This document shows, piece by piece, positions 18,549 to 28,934 of a stretch of 36,746 bases of DNA. The stretch comes from Exiguobacterium sp. (GTDB lineage Bacteria; Bacillota; Bacilli; Exiguobacteriales; Exiguobacteriaceae): positions 1 to 36,746 of the forward strand of contig NZ_JAFIFD010000054.1 of NCBI RefSeq assembly GCF_020832205.1, given 5' to 3'. Made by a program: the position numbers and the translations under genes. How positions within the stretch are numbered: the stretch's first letter is position 1; each line of letters begins with the position of its first letter. Under the pieces are notes generated by a model that was given only the letters and a program-made list of their open reading frames with translations, was not told the origin of the DNA and did no database searches.

Positions 18549-18821
18549 TTACGCTTCCGTACCACTGTTCACCTTTTCTTCTTTGATCAAGCGATACATT
18601 TCCTTCGCGTCTTCCTTGCGTGCATGTTCGGCAATTGAATCGATAACGACCGTGACGAGTTTATTGCCGAAGCGAATTTGAAGCTCGTCCCCGACTTTGA
18701 CGTCCGTGCTCGCTTTCGCGACTTGTCCGTTCAGTTGGATGCGCCCTTGGTCAGCCACTTCTTTGGCTAACGTACGCCGCTTGATCAAACGCGACACTTT
18801 TAAAAACTTGTCTAATCTCAT
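18549..18821 (-). CDS. rqcP: S4-domain protein RqcP (YabO)
   Basis: RqcP is the Hsp15-related S4-domain protein of bacterial ribosome quality control; it binds the 50S subunit and helps RqcH add the alanine tail to stalled peptides. The 90-residue protein is almost all S4 domain: [28 protein letters not shown]-like start, then [22 protein letters not shown]. Its ATG overlaps the yabN stop (ATGA). Position and length match B. subtilis yabO. Confidence 0.94.
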   Translation of the reverse strand: MRLDKFLKVSRLIKRRTLAKEVADQGRIQLNGQVAKASTDVKVGDELQIRFGNKLVTVVIDSIAEHARKEDAKEMYRLIKEEKVNSGTEA

Positions 18822-20233
18822 AATCCCTGCTCCTTCGCTTCATTCCAGAGCCGGTCCATTTGGTCGAGCGTCATGTCCTCAATCGAACCGTTCGCCTCGA
18901 TATATTCAAACCGTCTCTTGAATTTTTGATTCGTTCGTTCGAGCGCCTGTTCGGCATTCAACGCATAATAACGGGCGACATTGACGATCGAGAACAACAC
19001 ATCGCCGAGCTCCGTCTCGTCTTCTGGACGTTCTTTCCACTCCCGTAATTCTTCCTCGAGCTTTTCGAACGCCCCACTGACGTCATCCCATTCGAACCCG
19101 ACTGTCGCTGCTTTCTTTTGCAGTTGTTCCGCACGCATCAAGCCCGGTTGCGTCATGAGAACACCGTCTAGCTGCGATTTCTTCTTTTCCCCTTTTTCGG
19201 TCTGTTTAATCGCATTCCAGTTTGAAATGACGTCGTTCGCGTCGTTTACCGTCACGTCACCAAACACATGCGGGTGACGGCGCACCATTTTCTCGCTGAT
19301 TGACCCGATGACATCCCGGATATCAAAGTAACCGTCGTCGGCACCGATTTGAGCGTGAAGCATGACTTGTAACAACACATCACCGAGCTCTTCGATCATC
19401 GCATCGTCGTCTTCAGCGTCGATCGCCTCAATCAACTCATACGCCTCTTCGAGTAAATACTTCCGAAGCGACTCGTGTGTCTGCTTTTTATACCACGGAC
19501 AACCGTTCGGCCCCCGAAGTGTCGCGATAATTTGCCGAAGCGTCGCAAACTCCCGTGCCAAATACGATTCATCTGTCAACGGCGGGACGTAGAGCGTCGT
19601 CAAGTTATCCACTTCCGCGACCCGGTCCATCTCATAAAGCGGCACTGTTACGATCTTCTCTCGCTTCGTCCCGGCAGCCGTGACGAGCTTGACTTGATGG
19701 TCGTCCGGATAACGTTCCATCAGTTGGACTTTCACATCACCGGCCACGAAGCCGTCATACACTTGGCCGACTAGCACGTGTTGCGTCACTTGTAACCGTT
19801 CGATGTCAAGAGCGGTCGCATCGAGCAATTGAAACCCGTTAATCGGGTCGATTCGCAACGACTGGAACATGGCGTCCAAAAAACTCTGTCCGCCGAGGAA
19901 CGTGACGTCCGCGCCTTGCTCTACTAACAGTTCGACCGTCCGTTCGGCAACGAACGGATGACCTGGGACCGCATATGTGATCGCGAGTTCTTCGCTTTTA
20001 GCAAGGAGCGTCTCGACGATTTGGGTGTAGACAGCCTCGAACGTTTCGCACGATTCATATACAGAATCAAACGATTCGAAATGCACACCTTCCGCCTCTA
20101 GTTCAGCGACGACAGGATGGTCTTTCGTACGCAACCAGACGAGCGGCTGCTGTTTCAAGTGGCGATACACACCGAGCGGAAGTTGCTCGATTTCGCCGGA
20201 CCCTAGTCCGACGACCGTAATTCCAAAGCTCAT
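18818..20233 (-). CDS. yabN: Tetrapyrrole methylase-MazG fusion (YabN)
   Basis: A 471-residue two-domain protein: an N-terminal tetrapyrrole (SAM) methylase-like domain (about 1-215; [26 protein letters not shown]) and a C-terminal MazG all-alpha NTP pyrophosphohydrolase. The MazG part shows the metal motif [15 protein letters not shown] followed by [15 protein letters not shown], and a second degenerate MazG half ending [12 protein letters not shown]. MazG hydrolyses NTPs to NMP and PPi and is thought to clear aberrant nucleotides; the methylase-like domain has no established substrate. The ATG at 20233 follows AAGGAGAA, 1 nt after the yabM stop. Confidence 0.93.
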   Translation of the reverse strand: MSFGITVVGLGSGEIEQLPLGVYRHLKQQPLVWLRTKDHPVVAELEAEGVHFESFDSVYESCETFEAVYTQIVETLLAKSEELAITYAVPGHPFVAERTVELLVEQGADVTFLGGQSFLDAMFQSLRIDPINGFQLLDATALDIERLQVTQHVLVGQVYDGFVAGDVKVQLMERYPDDHQVKLVTAAGTKREKIVTVPLYEMDRVAEVDNLTTLYVPPLTDESYLAREFATLRQIIATLRGPNGCPWYKKQTHESLRKYLLEEAYELIEAIDAEDDDAMIEELGDVLLQVMLHAQIGADDGYFDIRDVIGSISEKMVRRHPHVFGDVTVNDANDVISNWNAIKQTEKGEKKKSQLDGVLMTQPGLMRAEQLQKKAATVGFEWDDVSGAFEKLEEELREWKERPEDETELGDVLFSIVNVARYYALNAEQALERTNQKFKRRFEYIEANGSIEDMTLDQMDRLWNEAKEQGL

Positions 20234-20234
20234 A

Positions 20235-21788
20235 TCAGTTCTCCTTTTTATCAATCAAATGGATGAAACGGTTACCGAACGGAATCATCTCCCATTCTTC
20301 CGTCGTCAATACTTGTTCTTTCCACAATCTCCAGACATACACGCCGCCGCCTGTCACGATCATGACACCTAGCCATACGAGCGCATCGAGGCGATGGGTG
20401 ACACGTTCGATCCCAATCATGTTCATCAACAAAAGCACGAGCCCCATGGGTACAACCGTCTTCAACAATACACCATAATGTTTCAGACGAAGCATACCGA
20501 GCGGGATGACTTGATCGAGCCGATTGAAGTTGTAAGCGGCCATCCCTAAAAAGGCGAGTGACGTGCCAATCGCCGCTCCTGCAATCCCGTACCGCGGAAC
20601 GAGCCACAAGTTGACGGCCAGTTTCAAGACGATGGCCATCACCATTCCAAGCGCCGCTGTCCGTTCTTTATCAATCGCCTGTAAACACGTCATGCTGGCC
20701 ACAGCGAGCGATGCCGCAAACGTGCTCGTCGAGAGCAGGATAAGGGCAATCGTTCCGTCTGCGTTTTCAAACAGTGCCACGTTCAACGGGAACATCACTC
20801 CCATCAAACCGACCGTGGCGGCGGCAGCGACTGCCGTCGTCACTCGAATCATCGAGCGCAACCCGACCGCCGTCGCCTCGATGCGATTGGCCCGGTAATG
20901 ACGGACAAGACTTGGCACGTTCGCCATCCCGAGCGCTGTCGTGAACAAAATGGCAAACTGCACGAGCGGATAGCCTCGGTCGAACACCCCTTTGCTCACT
21001 TTGGCGTCAAAGTCGGCGCCCGTCAAATTGACGATTGTGAACGAATCGACGAGTTGCATCCATAAGATGCCGAGCGAGGCGAATCCGACCGCCAAGCCGG
21101 TCGTCAACAAGACGCGTAAAACGGCACGCAACGTCGAGAGACGGACGCGGACGAAGCGAAACGTGAATCCTTTTGCCCAGACGCCGAGTCCGACAATCGC
21201 GACAACCCCGCCGACGAGCGTGGCCCCGTACGCGTAGCGACTTAACGCATACGCGTCGAGACCGACACGGACACCGATGAGGAGCGCGGCGAGCAACACG
21301 GCGACACGGACGAGGTTCTCAAGCACTTGGGAGGCGGCACTCGGCTTCAAATCATCAATCGCTTGAAACGAGCCTCGCAAGACAGCGAGAGCGGGCATGA
21401 GCAAATAGCTGAGGCTAATCACCCGCAGCGTCGGGGCGAGTTCGCGGTCACCAAGCCAGTCTGCGATTACCGGGGCGAGTCCCCACATGGCGATGACAAG
21501 TGTGATGGCCAACGTGAGGAGGACGTAGAAACTTCCCCACAGCACTTCGAGCTTGCGCCTCGGTCCGTTCGCATCGACCCCGATTTTCGCGATGACGACC
21601 GGCATCGCATACATGCCGAGCGAAGCGACGATGGCCGCGAACGGATACACCGTCTGGTAGGCGTACAATCCAAAGTCGCCGGCAATGTTTTGGTAAGGAA
21701 CGCGATAGGCGAAACTTATAAACTTCGTCAAATAACCTGCGAGTGCGAATAAGACGACACCGGTCGCAAACTTACTGGACGGACGCAT
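20235..21788 (-). CDS. yabM: Polysaccharide-type lipid flippase of the MOP superfamily (YabM/SpoVB-like)
   Basis: A 517-residue polytopic membrane protein with about 14 hydrophobic segments, of the Wzx/MurJ/SpoVB branch of the multidrug/oligosaccharidyl-lipid/polysaccharide (MOP) exporters. The start MRPSSKFATGVVLFALAGYLTKFISF and DFGLYAYQTVYPFAA are typical of the SpoVB/YabM group, which is expected to flip lipid-linked cell-wall precursors across the membrane; the substrate here is unproven. It overlaps the mfd stop by 17 nt. In B. subtilis spoVT lies between mfd and yabM; it is missing here. Lack of sporulation genes argues for a vegetative envelope role. Confidence 0.88.
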   Translation of the reverse strand: MRPSSKFATGVVLFALAGYLTKFISFAYRVPYQNIAGDFGLYAYQTVYPFAAIVASLGMYAMPVVIAKIGVDANGPRRKLEVLWGSFYVLLTLAITLVIAMWGLAPVIADWLGDRELAPTLRVISLSYLLMPALAVLRGSFQAIDDLKPSAASQVLENLVRVAVLLAALLIGVRVGLDAYALSRYAYGATLVGGVVAIVGLGVWAKGFTFRFVRVRLSTLRAVLRVLLTTGLAVGFASLGILWMQLVDSFTIVNLTGADFDAKVSKGVFDRGYPLVQFAILFTTALGMANVPSLVRHYRANRIEATAVGLRSMIRVTTAVAAAATVGLMGVMFPLNVALFENADGTIALILLSTSTFAASLAVASMTCLQAIDKERTAALGMVMAIVLKLAVNLWLVPRYGIAGAAIGTSLAFLGMAAYNFNRLDQVIPLGMLRLKHYGVLLKTVVPMGLVLLLMNMIGIERVTHRLDALVWLGVMIVTGGGVYVWRLWKEQVLTTEEWEMIPFGNRFIHLIDKKEN

Positions 21789-24700
21789 GCGCCAGCCTCT
21801 TCGTCAATTCCTCGAGCACGGCATCAGCATCGTTCAACAACTCCACGACGGGCATTCGGCCGCTGAGCGATAGTTTAAGCGCGCCGTTGTCTTGACCGAC
21901 ACCGAGTTTTCGGCCAAGCGGCATCGTCCATTCCATAAAGGACGAAACATCGAGCGCCTGCGTCGATTCGAGCGTCAAGACGATCTCAACACGGCCCGGC
22001 ACTTGTTTGATGCGTGCCACTCTTGCCATTTCTCCGTAGATGCGCAGACGCGTCAACTGAATGAGAAGTGCGACTGGCTCCGGAAACTCGCCGAACCGTT
22101 CAATCAACTCATCTTGGAGCGCGAATAACGCTTCCGGTGTGTCGACGTACTTGAATCGTTTATACATTTCAATTTTCAGTTCGCTATCCGACAAGTAGTC
22201 GTCTGGGATATAGGCGTCGGCCTGGAACGAAATTTCTGGTTTGAAGACGACTTGCTTCGCTTGTCCTCGCATCCGGTCTTTCCGTTCTTCGATTGCTTCC
22301 GATAGCATTTGAGAGTATAAGTCAAAGCCGACCGAGTCGATGAACCCAGACTGTTGTGCGCCGAGCAAGTTGCCGGCCCCGCGAATCGACAAATCGCGCA
22401 TCGCGATTTTAAATCCGCTCCCGAGCTCGGTAAATTCCTTGATTGCTTGCAGACGACTCTCCGCCACTTCTGTCAACCGTTTGTCTTTCCGATACGTGAA
22501 GTAGGCATAGGCGATCCGATTCGAACGTCCGACGCGCCCGCGAAGTTGATACAGCTGTGACAGCCCCATCTTATCTGCATCGTGGACGATGAGCGTATTG
22601 ACGTTCGGAATATCGATGCCCGTCTCGATGATCGTCGTCGACACAAGCACGTCAGCCTCTCCTTCTAAAAAGCTGATGAGTTGGCTCTCGAGCTCCGTCT
22701 CGGTCATCCGTCCGTGCGCCGTCGCGATCCGTGCTTCCGGTAAGAGCGCCCGAATCTCTTCGGCTTTCCGCTCAATCCCTTCGACCCGGTTGTAGAGGAA
22801 GAATGCTTGGCCACCGCGCGCGAGCTCCCGTTCGAGCGCTTCACGCAGGACGATGCCGTCATACTCCATGACGTACGTCTGAACCGGGTAACGGTTCTCT
22901 GGTGGCGTCTCAAGGACAGACAAATCACGAATCCCGATCATCGACATGTGAAGCGTTCGCGGAATCGGCGTCGCCGTCAACGTCAACACGTCGATATTCG
23001 TCTTCAGTTGTTTCAGACGCTCTTTATGTTTGACCCCGAATCGCTGTTCTTCATCGATGATGACGAGACCGAGGTCGGCGAACGTCACGTCTTTCGACAA
23101 GACGCGATGCGTCCCGACGACAACGTCAATCGTCCCTTCCTTTAATCCTTTTTTCGTCGCCGCCATCTCACTCTTCGAGCGGAAGCGGCTCATGACAGAG
23201 ACGTTGATCGGGAATTCACTGAACCGTTCAAGCATCGTCTCATAATGTTGTTGGGCAAGGACGGTCGTCGGAACGAGGAATGCGACTTGCTTCCCTGCGA
23301 GCACCGCTTTGAAAGCAGCCCGAATCGCCACTTCCGTCTTCCCGTAGCCAACGTCGCCGCACAGCAAACGATCCATCGGTCGTGAGCGTTCCATATCCGC
23401 TTTGATCTCGGCAATCGACCGAACTTGGTCTTCTGTCTCTGCATACGGGAAAGAGGATTCAAATTGACTCATCTCCGCATCGTCCGTTGGAAACGCGAAT
23501 CCGACTGATGCTTCGCGCGCCGCATATAGCTTGATCAGTTCATCGGCAATATCTTCGACCGATTTCGCGACTTTCGACTTCACTTTCTTCCATTCGGTTC
23601 CGCCGAGTTTATAAATCTTCGGTTCTTTCCCTTCGGCCCCGACGTACTTCTGGACGAGGTCGATTTGATCGACAGGGACGTAGAGGGCATCGTCGCCGGC
23701 ATAGACGAGATGCAAGTAGTCTTGGTGGATACCGCCGACTTCGATTGTTTTGATGCCCAAGTATTTTCCGATCCCGTGATGGATATGGACGACGTGGTCG
23801 TTCGGCTTCAGTTCCTGATAACTTTTGATCCGTTCGGCGTTCGTTAAGTTCTTCGTCTGACGCTTTCGTTTCGCCACACGTTTGAACAACTCTTCTTCCG
23901 AAACGACGACGAGACGGCTCGTCGAGAGCTCGAACCCGCCCTCAATTTGCCCGATCATGACGTGCACATGGCGAGGCAACAAGTCTCCGTCGACGTTCGT
24001 GAACGTTGACGGGACACCGTAATCTTCGAGTAGCGCCGCCACTTTATCCGCTCGTTCTCGGTCACCGGCAAGGAAGACGATGCGATGGTCACTTTGTTGC
24101 CACCGTTCGACTTCTTGCTTCAAGAGATGCATCTGTCCGTGAAAAGCCGGGAGTGGCCGACAGCTAAGGTGGACCGTGTTGGACTCCGGGATTCCCGAGC
24201 GCCGCGACGGCAGGAGCGAGAATGCGACTTGCTTCATGTCTCGAAACACTTTGTGCATCGGGACGGCGAGCGTGTAGTTCGAGACCGACTCCCCGCGTTC
24301 GATGAGGGACGAGAACCATTCCGCCTCCTCCCGGTCTTGAACGTCGGCTGCGTCCTCGATTCGCGCCACTTCGTCTAAAATGAGCACCGCGTCCGGTCCG
24401 ACGTAATCGAGCAACGTCGACTTATATAAAAGCGGTGTATATTTTCCGATCTTCTCCGGGACGTCTCCGCGCCCGAACACTTCGATGTCACGCGCGATCC
24501 CTTCTTCGAGCGCCTGGCGAATCGTCTCTGTCTCGATGAGCGAAAGTGTTCGGTCGTATTGCCGTTGGAGCGCCTCCCCGGCCTTTTTCAGCACATCCGT
24601 CGACGCCACAAATTCCGTCGCCGGCGTGATCACCGCTTCTTTCGCGACACCGAGCGACCGCTGCGTCTCAGCGTCGAACGTAAAGACCGAGTCGACTTCT

Positions 24701-25296
24701 GTATCGAACAAGTCGATGCGGTACGGCCGTGCTTCCGTCAGCGGATATACATCGAGGATGCTACCGCGCACCGAGAACTCTCCCGGAGCGGTTACCGTAG
24801 CCGTCCGTTCATATCCGAGCGAGACGAGCGTTTCGCTGAACGGCTTCAACTCCAGTTCTTGCCCCGGTTTGATGACGTGGTGACTTGCCTGCCAGTCGGC
24901 CGGGGTCGGCACGAATCGCCGCAATCCGCCGAGCGGCACGACGATAACGCCTCCCTCTTTATTGAGGAGACGCGTCCGCGCCTCGATCCGGGCAGCGAGC
25001 AGTTCTGGGCTAGACGTCAACGACAGTTCGCCGGCAAGCGTCTCATCGATCGGGTACAGGAGTGTCTGACTCGGACCGATGAGCGTCTCGAGTTGATCGT
25101 ACATCTTTTGAGCTTGATACATGTTGTGTGTGACGACGACGAGACGTCGCGACGACTCTTTCGCTAAACCAGCCAATACGAGCGCTTTGGCACTCGTCGT
25201 CAATCCGGTGACGAGTTGACGGTCGAGTTTCGGCACCCGATCGCGAATAATTTTTGTCTCGGGCAGCGTCACCATAAATCTCTCTAGTGCGTTCAT
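21772..25296 (-). CDS. mfd: Transcription-repair coupling factor
   Basis: Mfd displaces RNA polymerase stalled at lesions and recruits UvrA. The 1174-residue protein has the UvrB-like N-terminal region (about 1-340), the RNA-polymerase-interacting domain (about 475-545; ELKPNDHVVHIHHGIGKYLG), and the RecG-like translocase with Walker A GDVGYGKT at 647-654, DEEQ at 748-751, and TRG-motif arginines after ELGSGFKIAMRDLSIRGAGN, then the C-terminal D7 domain. The ATG follows GGAGGAAAA. It starts only 27 nt from the pth-linked hairpin. The sporulation gene fin, between pth and mfd in B. subtilis, is absent. Confidence 0.97.
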   Translation of the reverse strand: MNALERFMVTLPETKIIRDRVPKLDRQLVTGLTTSAKALVLAGLAKESSRRLVVVTHNMYQAQKMYDQLETLIGPSQTLLYPIDETLAGELSLTSSPELLAARIEARTRLLNKEGGVIVVPLGGLRRFVPTPADWQASHHVIKPGQELELKPFSETLVSLGYERTATVTAPGEFSVRGSILDVYPLTEARPYRIDLFDTEVDSVFTFDAETQRSLGVAKEAVITPATEFVASTDVLKKAGEALQRQYDRTLSLIETETIRQALEEGIARDIEVFGRGDVPEKIGKYTPLLYKSTLLDYVGPDAVLILDEVARIEDAADVQDREEAEWFSSLIERGESVSNYTLAVPMHKVFRDMKQVAFSLLPSRRSGIPESNTVHLSCRPLPAFHGQMHLLKQEVERWQQSDHRIVFLAGDRERADKVAALLEDYGVPSTFTNVDGDLLPRHVHVMIGQIEGGFELSTSRLVVVSEEELFKRVAKRKRQTKNLTNAERIKSYQELKPNDHVVHIHHGIGKYLGIKTIEVGGIHQDYLHLVYAGDDALYVPVDQIDLVQKYVGAEGKEPKIYKLGGTEWKKVKSKVAKSVEDIADELIKLYAAREASVGFAFPTDDAEMSQFESSFPYAETEDQVRSIAEIKADMERSRPMDRLLCGDVGYGKTEVAIRAAFKAVLAGKQVAFLVPTTVLAQQHYETMLERFSEFPINVSVMSRFRSKSEMAATKKGLKEGTIDVVVGTHRVLSKDVTFADLGLVIIDEEQRFGVKHKERLKQLKTNIDVLTLTATPIPRTLHMSMIGIRDLSVLETPPENRYPVQTYVMEYDGIVLREALERELARGGQAFFLYNRVEGIERKAEEIRALLPEARIATAHGRMTETELESQLISFLEGEADVLVSTTIIETGIDIPNVNTLIVHDADKMGLSQLYQLRGRVGRSNRIAYAYFTYRKDKRLTEVAESRLQAIKEFTELGSGFKIAMRDLSIRGAGNLLGAQQSGFIDSVGFDLYSQMLSEAIEERKDRMRGQAKQVVFKPEISFQADAYIPDDYLSDSELKIEMYKRFKYVDTPEALFALQDELIERFGEFPEPVALLIQLTRLRIYGEMARVARIKQVPGRVEIVLTLESTQALDVSSFMEWTMPLGRKLGVGQDNGALKLSLSGRMPVVELLNDADAVLEELTKRLAHASVQ

Positions 25297-25320
25297 TTGT
25301 TTTCCTCCACCTCATACGAC

Positions 25321-25343
25321 AAAAAAGGGTACAGCGACCCTTT
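25321..25343 (-). terminator. pth terminator or attenuator
   Basis: Minus strand AAAGGGT-6 nt-ACCCTTT (25337-25343 with 25324-25330) followed by TTT. The stem begins within the pth stop codon. It is short and has no promoter after it, so it may only reduce transcription entering mfd. Confidence 0.6.
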
Positions 25344-25899
25344 AGTTATATCGATTCATAAGCGCGATCCATTCTGTGTCCACAAAATCTGTTGCGGCCG
25401 CCACAGACTGGTCGAGCGTATCATTTAGTTCAGGCATGTCTTCTTTCCGATAGTTCATGAGCACCCAGTCGACGACTTTGACCGGATGGGGCGGGCGGCC
25501 GATCCCGAGTTTCAACCGTTTAAAATCTTGCGTTCCTAAATGTTGAATTAACGATTTGATCCCGTTATGACCACCGGCGCTCCCTTTCGGACGGAACCGC
25601 AGTTTTCCCGGAACCATATCAAGGTCGTCATAAATGACGAGCAAGTCGTCGATGTCGATCTTATAATAGTCCATAATCGGCCGGACCGCTTCACCCGACA
25701 AATTCATGTACGTGAGCGGTTTGACGAGGACGACACGTTCTCCATTGATTCTTCCCGTTCCTATCACTGCCTTAAACTTTGCTTCATCCAACTTGATCCC
25801 GTGCTTCTCGGCAAGGCGATCAATTGCCAAAAAACCGATGTTGTGACGGGTCATCTCATATTTTTTGCCCGGATTCCCTAGGCCGACGATACATTTCAT
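25342..25899 (-). CDS. pth: Peptidyl-tRNA hydrolase
   Basis: Pth releases tRNA from prematurely dropped peptidyl-tRNA and is essential. The 185-residue protein starts MKCIVGLGNPGKKYE and carries the catalytic histidine at 19 (TRHNIGF), the LVKPLTYMNLSGEAV loop, YDDLDMVPGKLRFRPKGSAGGHNG, and GIGRPP. The ATG at 25899 follows AGGAGG; a TTG six codons upstream is rejected because its codons are that site. In B. subtilis ctc (a general-stress L25-family protein) lies between prs and pth; it is not present here. Confidence 0.97.
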   Translation of the reverse strand: MKCIVGLGNPGKKYEMTRHNIGFLAIDRLAEKHGIKLDEAKFKAVIGTGRINGERVVLVKPLTYMNLSGEAVRPIMDYYKIDIDDLLVIYDDLDMVPGKLRFRPKGSAGGHNGIKSLIQHLGTQDFKRLKLGIGRPPHPVKVVDWVLMNYRKEDMPELNDTLDQSVAAATDFVDTEWIALMNRYN

Positions 25900-25914
25900 C
25901 CGTTTCCTCCTGAA

Positions 25915-25945
25915 CAAAAAAGCCCAAAGGCGGACGCCTTCGGGC
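25915..25945 (-). terminator. prs terminator
   Basis: Minus strand GCCCGAAGGC-GTCC-GCCTTTGGGC (25936-25945 with 25922-25931, one G-U pair) followed by TTTTTT. It ends directly before the pth ribosome-binding site, so pth may depend on read-through. Confidence 0.85.
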
Positions 25946-25954
25946 CTCGTTTTT

Positions 25955-26911
25955 TTAATCGAATAACGTGCTCACCGATTTGTGCTCGTGGACACGCATG
26001 ATCGCTTCCCCAAGCAAACGGGCAACCGACATTTGCTTGATCTTGTTCGAGCACTCGCGACCTGTCAAATCGATCGTATTCAATACGACGAGTTCTTTGA
26101 TCGATGAGTTGTCGATTCGTTCCATCGCTGGACCAGACAAGACAGGGTGTGTACACGATGCGTACACTTCTTTCGCACCCGCCTGGACGATAGCGTCAGC
26201 CGCGAGCGTGATCGTTCCGGCCGTGTCGATAATGTCATCGATGAGAATCGCCGTCTTGCCTTCGACGCTGCCAACGATGTTCATGACTTCAGCCACGTTC
26301 GCTTCAGGACGACGCTTGTCGATGATCGCGATCGGTGCTTTCAAACGCTCAGCAAGTTTCCGTGCGCGCGTGACGCCCCCGTGATCTGGCGAGACGACGA
26401 CGATGTCTTTCGCTTTGAACTCCTCTGTCTCGAAATACGTCGAGATGAGCGGGACCCCTAGCAATTGGTCTACTGGAATATTGAAGAAACCTTGGATTTG
26501 CGCGGCGTGCAAGTCCATTGTAATGACGCGTGTGGCGCCGGCTACTGTAAGAAGGTCAGCCACGAGTTTCGCCGTGATCGGTTCACGCGAACGAGCTTTA
26601 CGGTCTTGGCGTGCGTAGCCGTAATACGGCATGACGATGTTGATCGTACGAACCGATGCCCGTTTCAATGCGTCAATCATAACGAGTAGCTCCATGAGCG
26701 TCTCGTTGACTGGTGAACTCGTCGATTGGATGATGTACACGTCATCACCTCGAACGCTTTCCTCGATGTTAATGTATAGTTCTCCGTCGCTAAACCGCTT
26801 CACTTGGCAATCGCTAAGCGGGATGCCGATTTCCTTGGCAATCTCTTCGGCGAGCGGGCGGTTTGAATTTAAGCTGAATAGGCGAATTTCACGTTCATAT
26901 ACAGTAGACAT
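25955..26911 (-). CDS. prs: Ribose-phosphate pyrophosphokinase
   Basis: Prs makes PRPP from ribose 5-phosphate and ATP, feeding purine, pyrimidine, His, Trp and NAD synthesis. The 318-residue protein has [17 protein letters not shown], the ATP-site [18 protein letters not shown], the metal-binding [15 protein letters not shown], and the PRPP loop [14 protein letters not shown]. Length is standard. The ATG follows GGAGGAGAA, 45 nt after glmU, and it probably shares the glmU promoter. PRPP is also the effector sensed by PurR, encoded just upstream. Confidence 0.98.
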   Translation of the reverse strand: MSTVYEREIRLFSLNSNRPLAEEIAKEIGIPLSDCQVKRFSDGELYINIEESVRGDDVYIIQSTSSPVNETLMELLVMIDALKRASVRTINIVMPYYGYARQDRKARSREPITAKLVADLLTVAGATRVITMDLHAAQIQGFFNIPVDQLLGVPLISTYFETEEFKAKDIVVVSPDHGGVTRARKLAERLKAPIAIIDKRRPEANVAEVMNIVGSVEGKTAILIDDIIDTAGTITLAADAIVQAGAKEVYASCTHPVLSGPAMERIDNSSIKELVVLNTIDLTGRECSNKIKQMSVARLLGEAIMRVHEHKSVSTLFD

Positions 26912-26956
26912 GTTTAGGATTCTCCTCCATCGTTTTCCATAATAATTAGCAGCAAC

Positions 26957-28330
<1,374 letters not shown>

Positions 28331-28353
28331 TCAATCGACTGTAATTTCGTACT

Positions 28354-28366
28354 ATAGTTCGGGTTT
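28354..28366 (-). promoter_or_regulatory. PurBox-like site in the glmU-prs leader
   Basis: Minus strand AAACCCGAACTAT, matching 12 of 13 positions of the B. subtilis PurBox consensus AWWWCCGAACWWT as I remember it. It overlaps a near-palindrome centred on ACTATAGT (28348-28361). It lies about 25-45 nt downstream of the probable start point. Known PurR operators have two inverted boxes about 16-17 nt apart; a second box at that spacing is not seen. Confidence 0.4.
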
Positions 28367-28397
28367 TCTGCATATAAATCCTATTTACACCGTTTCT

Positions 28398-28426
28398 ACT
28401 ATATCGAAACGGCGAGCCCGTTTCAA
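28398..28426 (-). promoter_or_regulatory. glmU-prs promoter
   Basis: Minus strand TTGAAA (28421-28426), 17-bp spacer, TATAGT (28398-28403). It is close to sigma-A consensus and overlaps three alternating inverted 7-mers (CCGTTTC 28390-28396, GAAACGG 28406-28412, CCGTTTC 28418-28424). Confidence 0.8.
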
Positions 28427-28459
28427 CCGTTGTAGCGATTCGTAACCAATCCCACGCAA

Positions 28460-28490
28460 AAAAGCAGCGGAACGAGTTTGCGTTCCGCTG
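28460..28490 (-). terminator. spoVG terminator
   Basis: Perfect 10-bp stem CAGCGGAACG/CGTTCCGCTG (28465-28474 with 28481-28490), 6-nt loop, then TTTTTT on the minus strand. It starts 5 nt after the spoVG stop. Confidence 0.93.
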
Positions 28491-28495
28491 TCCGA

Positions 28496-28798
28496 TTATG
28501 ATTCATGGATCTCGTTATACAGTTCTGACGTCTCATTCGACGCGACATCGACCTCTGAGTACGCCTCTAACACTGCCGCTTCGACTTTTTGACGCATCTC
28601 GCCGTTAATCGGGTGCGCGATATCCCGAAATATGCCTTCGGGCGTCCGTTTACTCGGCATCGCAACGAAGAGCCCCGTGCTCCCTTCAATGATTCGAAGG
28701 TCGTGCACGACGAACTCGTGATCGAGCGTGATGGAAGCGAGCGCCTTCATCCTACCTTCTGTTGCCACTTTGCGAATTTTTACGTCTGTGATCTGCAT
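28496..28798 (-). CDS. spoVG: SpoVG-family RNA/DNA-binding regulator
   Basis: A 100-residue SpoVG protein. The family binds nucleic acid and acts as a global regulator also in non-sporulating bacteria such as Listeria and Staphylococcus. The first 80 residues are highly conserved ([57 protein letters not shown]); the C-terminus is variable and acidic. The start at 28798 follows AAAGGGG and aligns with B. subtilis SpoVG; an in-frame extension upstream is spurious. B. subtilis has yabJ (ridA) between purR and spoVG; here there is none, and spoVG has its own promoter. Confidence 0.96.
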   Translation of the reverse strand: MQITDVKIRKVATEGRMKALASITLDHEFVVHDLRIIEGSTGLFVAMPSKRTPEGIFRDIAHPINGEMRQKVEAAVLEAYSEVDVASNETSELYNEIHES

Positions 28799-28905
28799 GT
28801 TTCGCATCCCCTTTTCATCGTTGTCTATACCAAGGTGTCCTTTATTCAAGGTTGAGGTGCCGTCTAACGAACGCAACTGATTCCGTATGACTCATATACC
28901 CTTTC

Positions 28906-28934
28906 ATCATAAAACGAAATCAAATTTTTGCCAA
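28906..28934 (-). promoter_or_regulatory. spoVG promoter
   Basis: Minus strand TTGGCA (28929-28934), 17-bp spacer, TATGAT (28906-28911), beginning directly after the purR stop codon. It leaves a leader of about 100 nt before spoVG. Confidence 0.8.
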
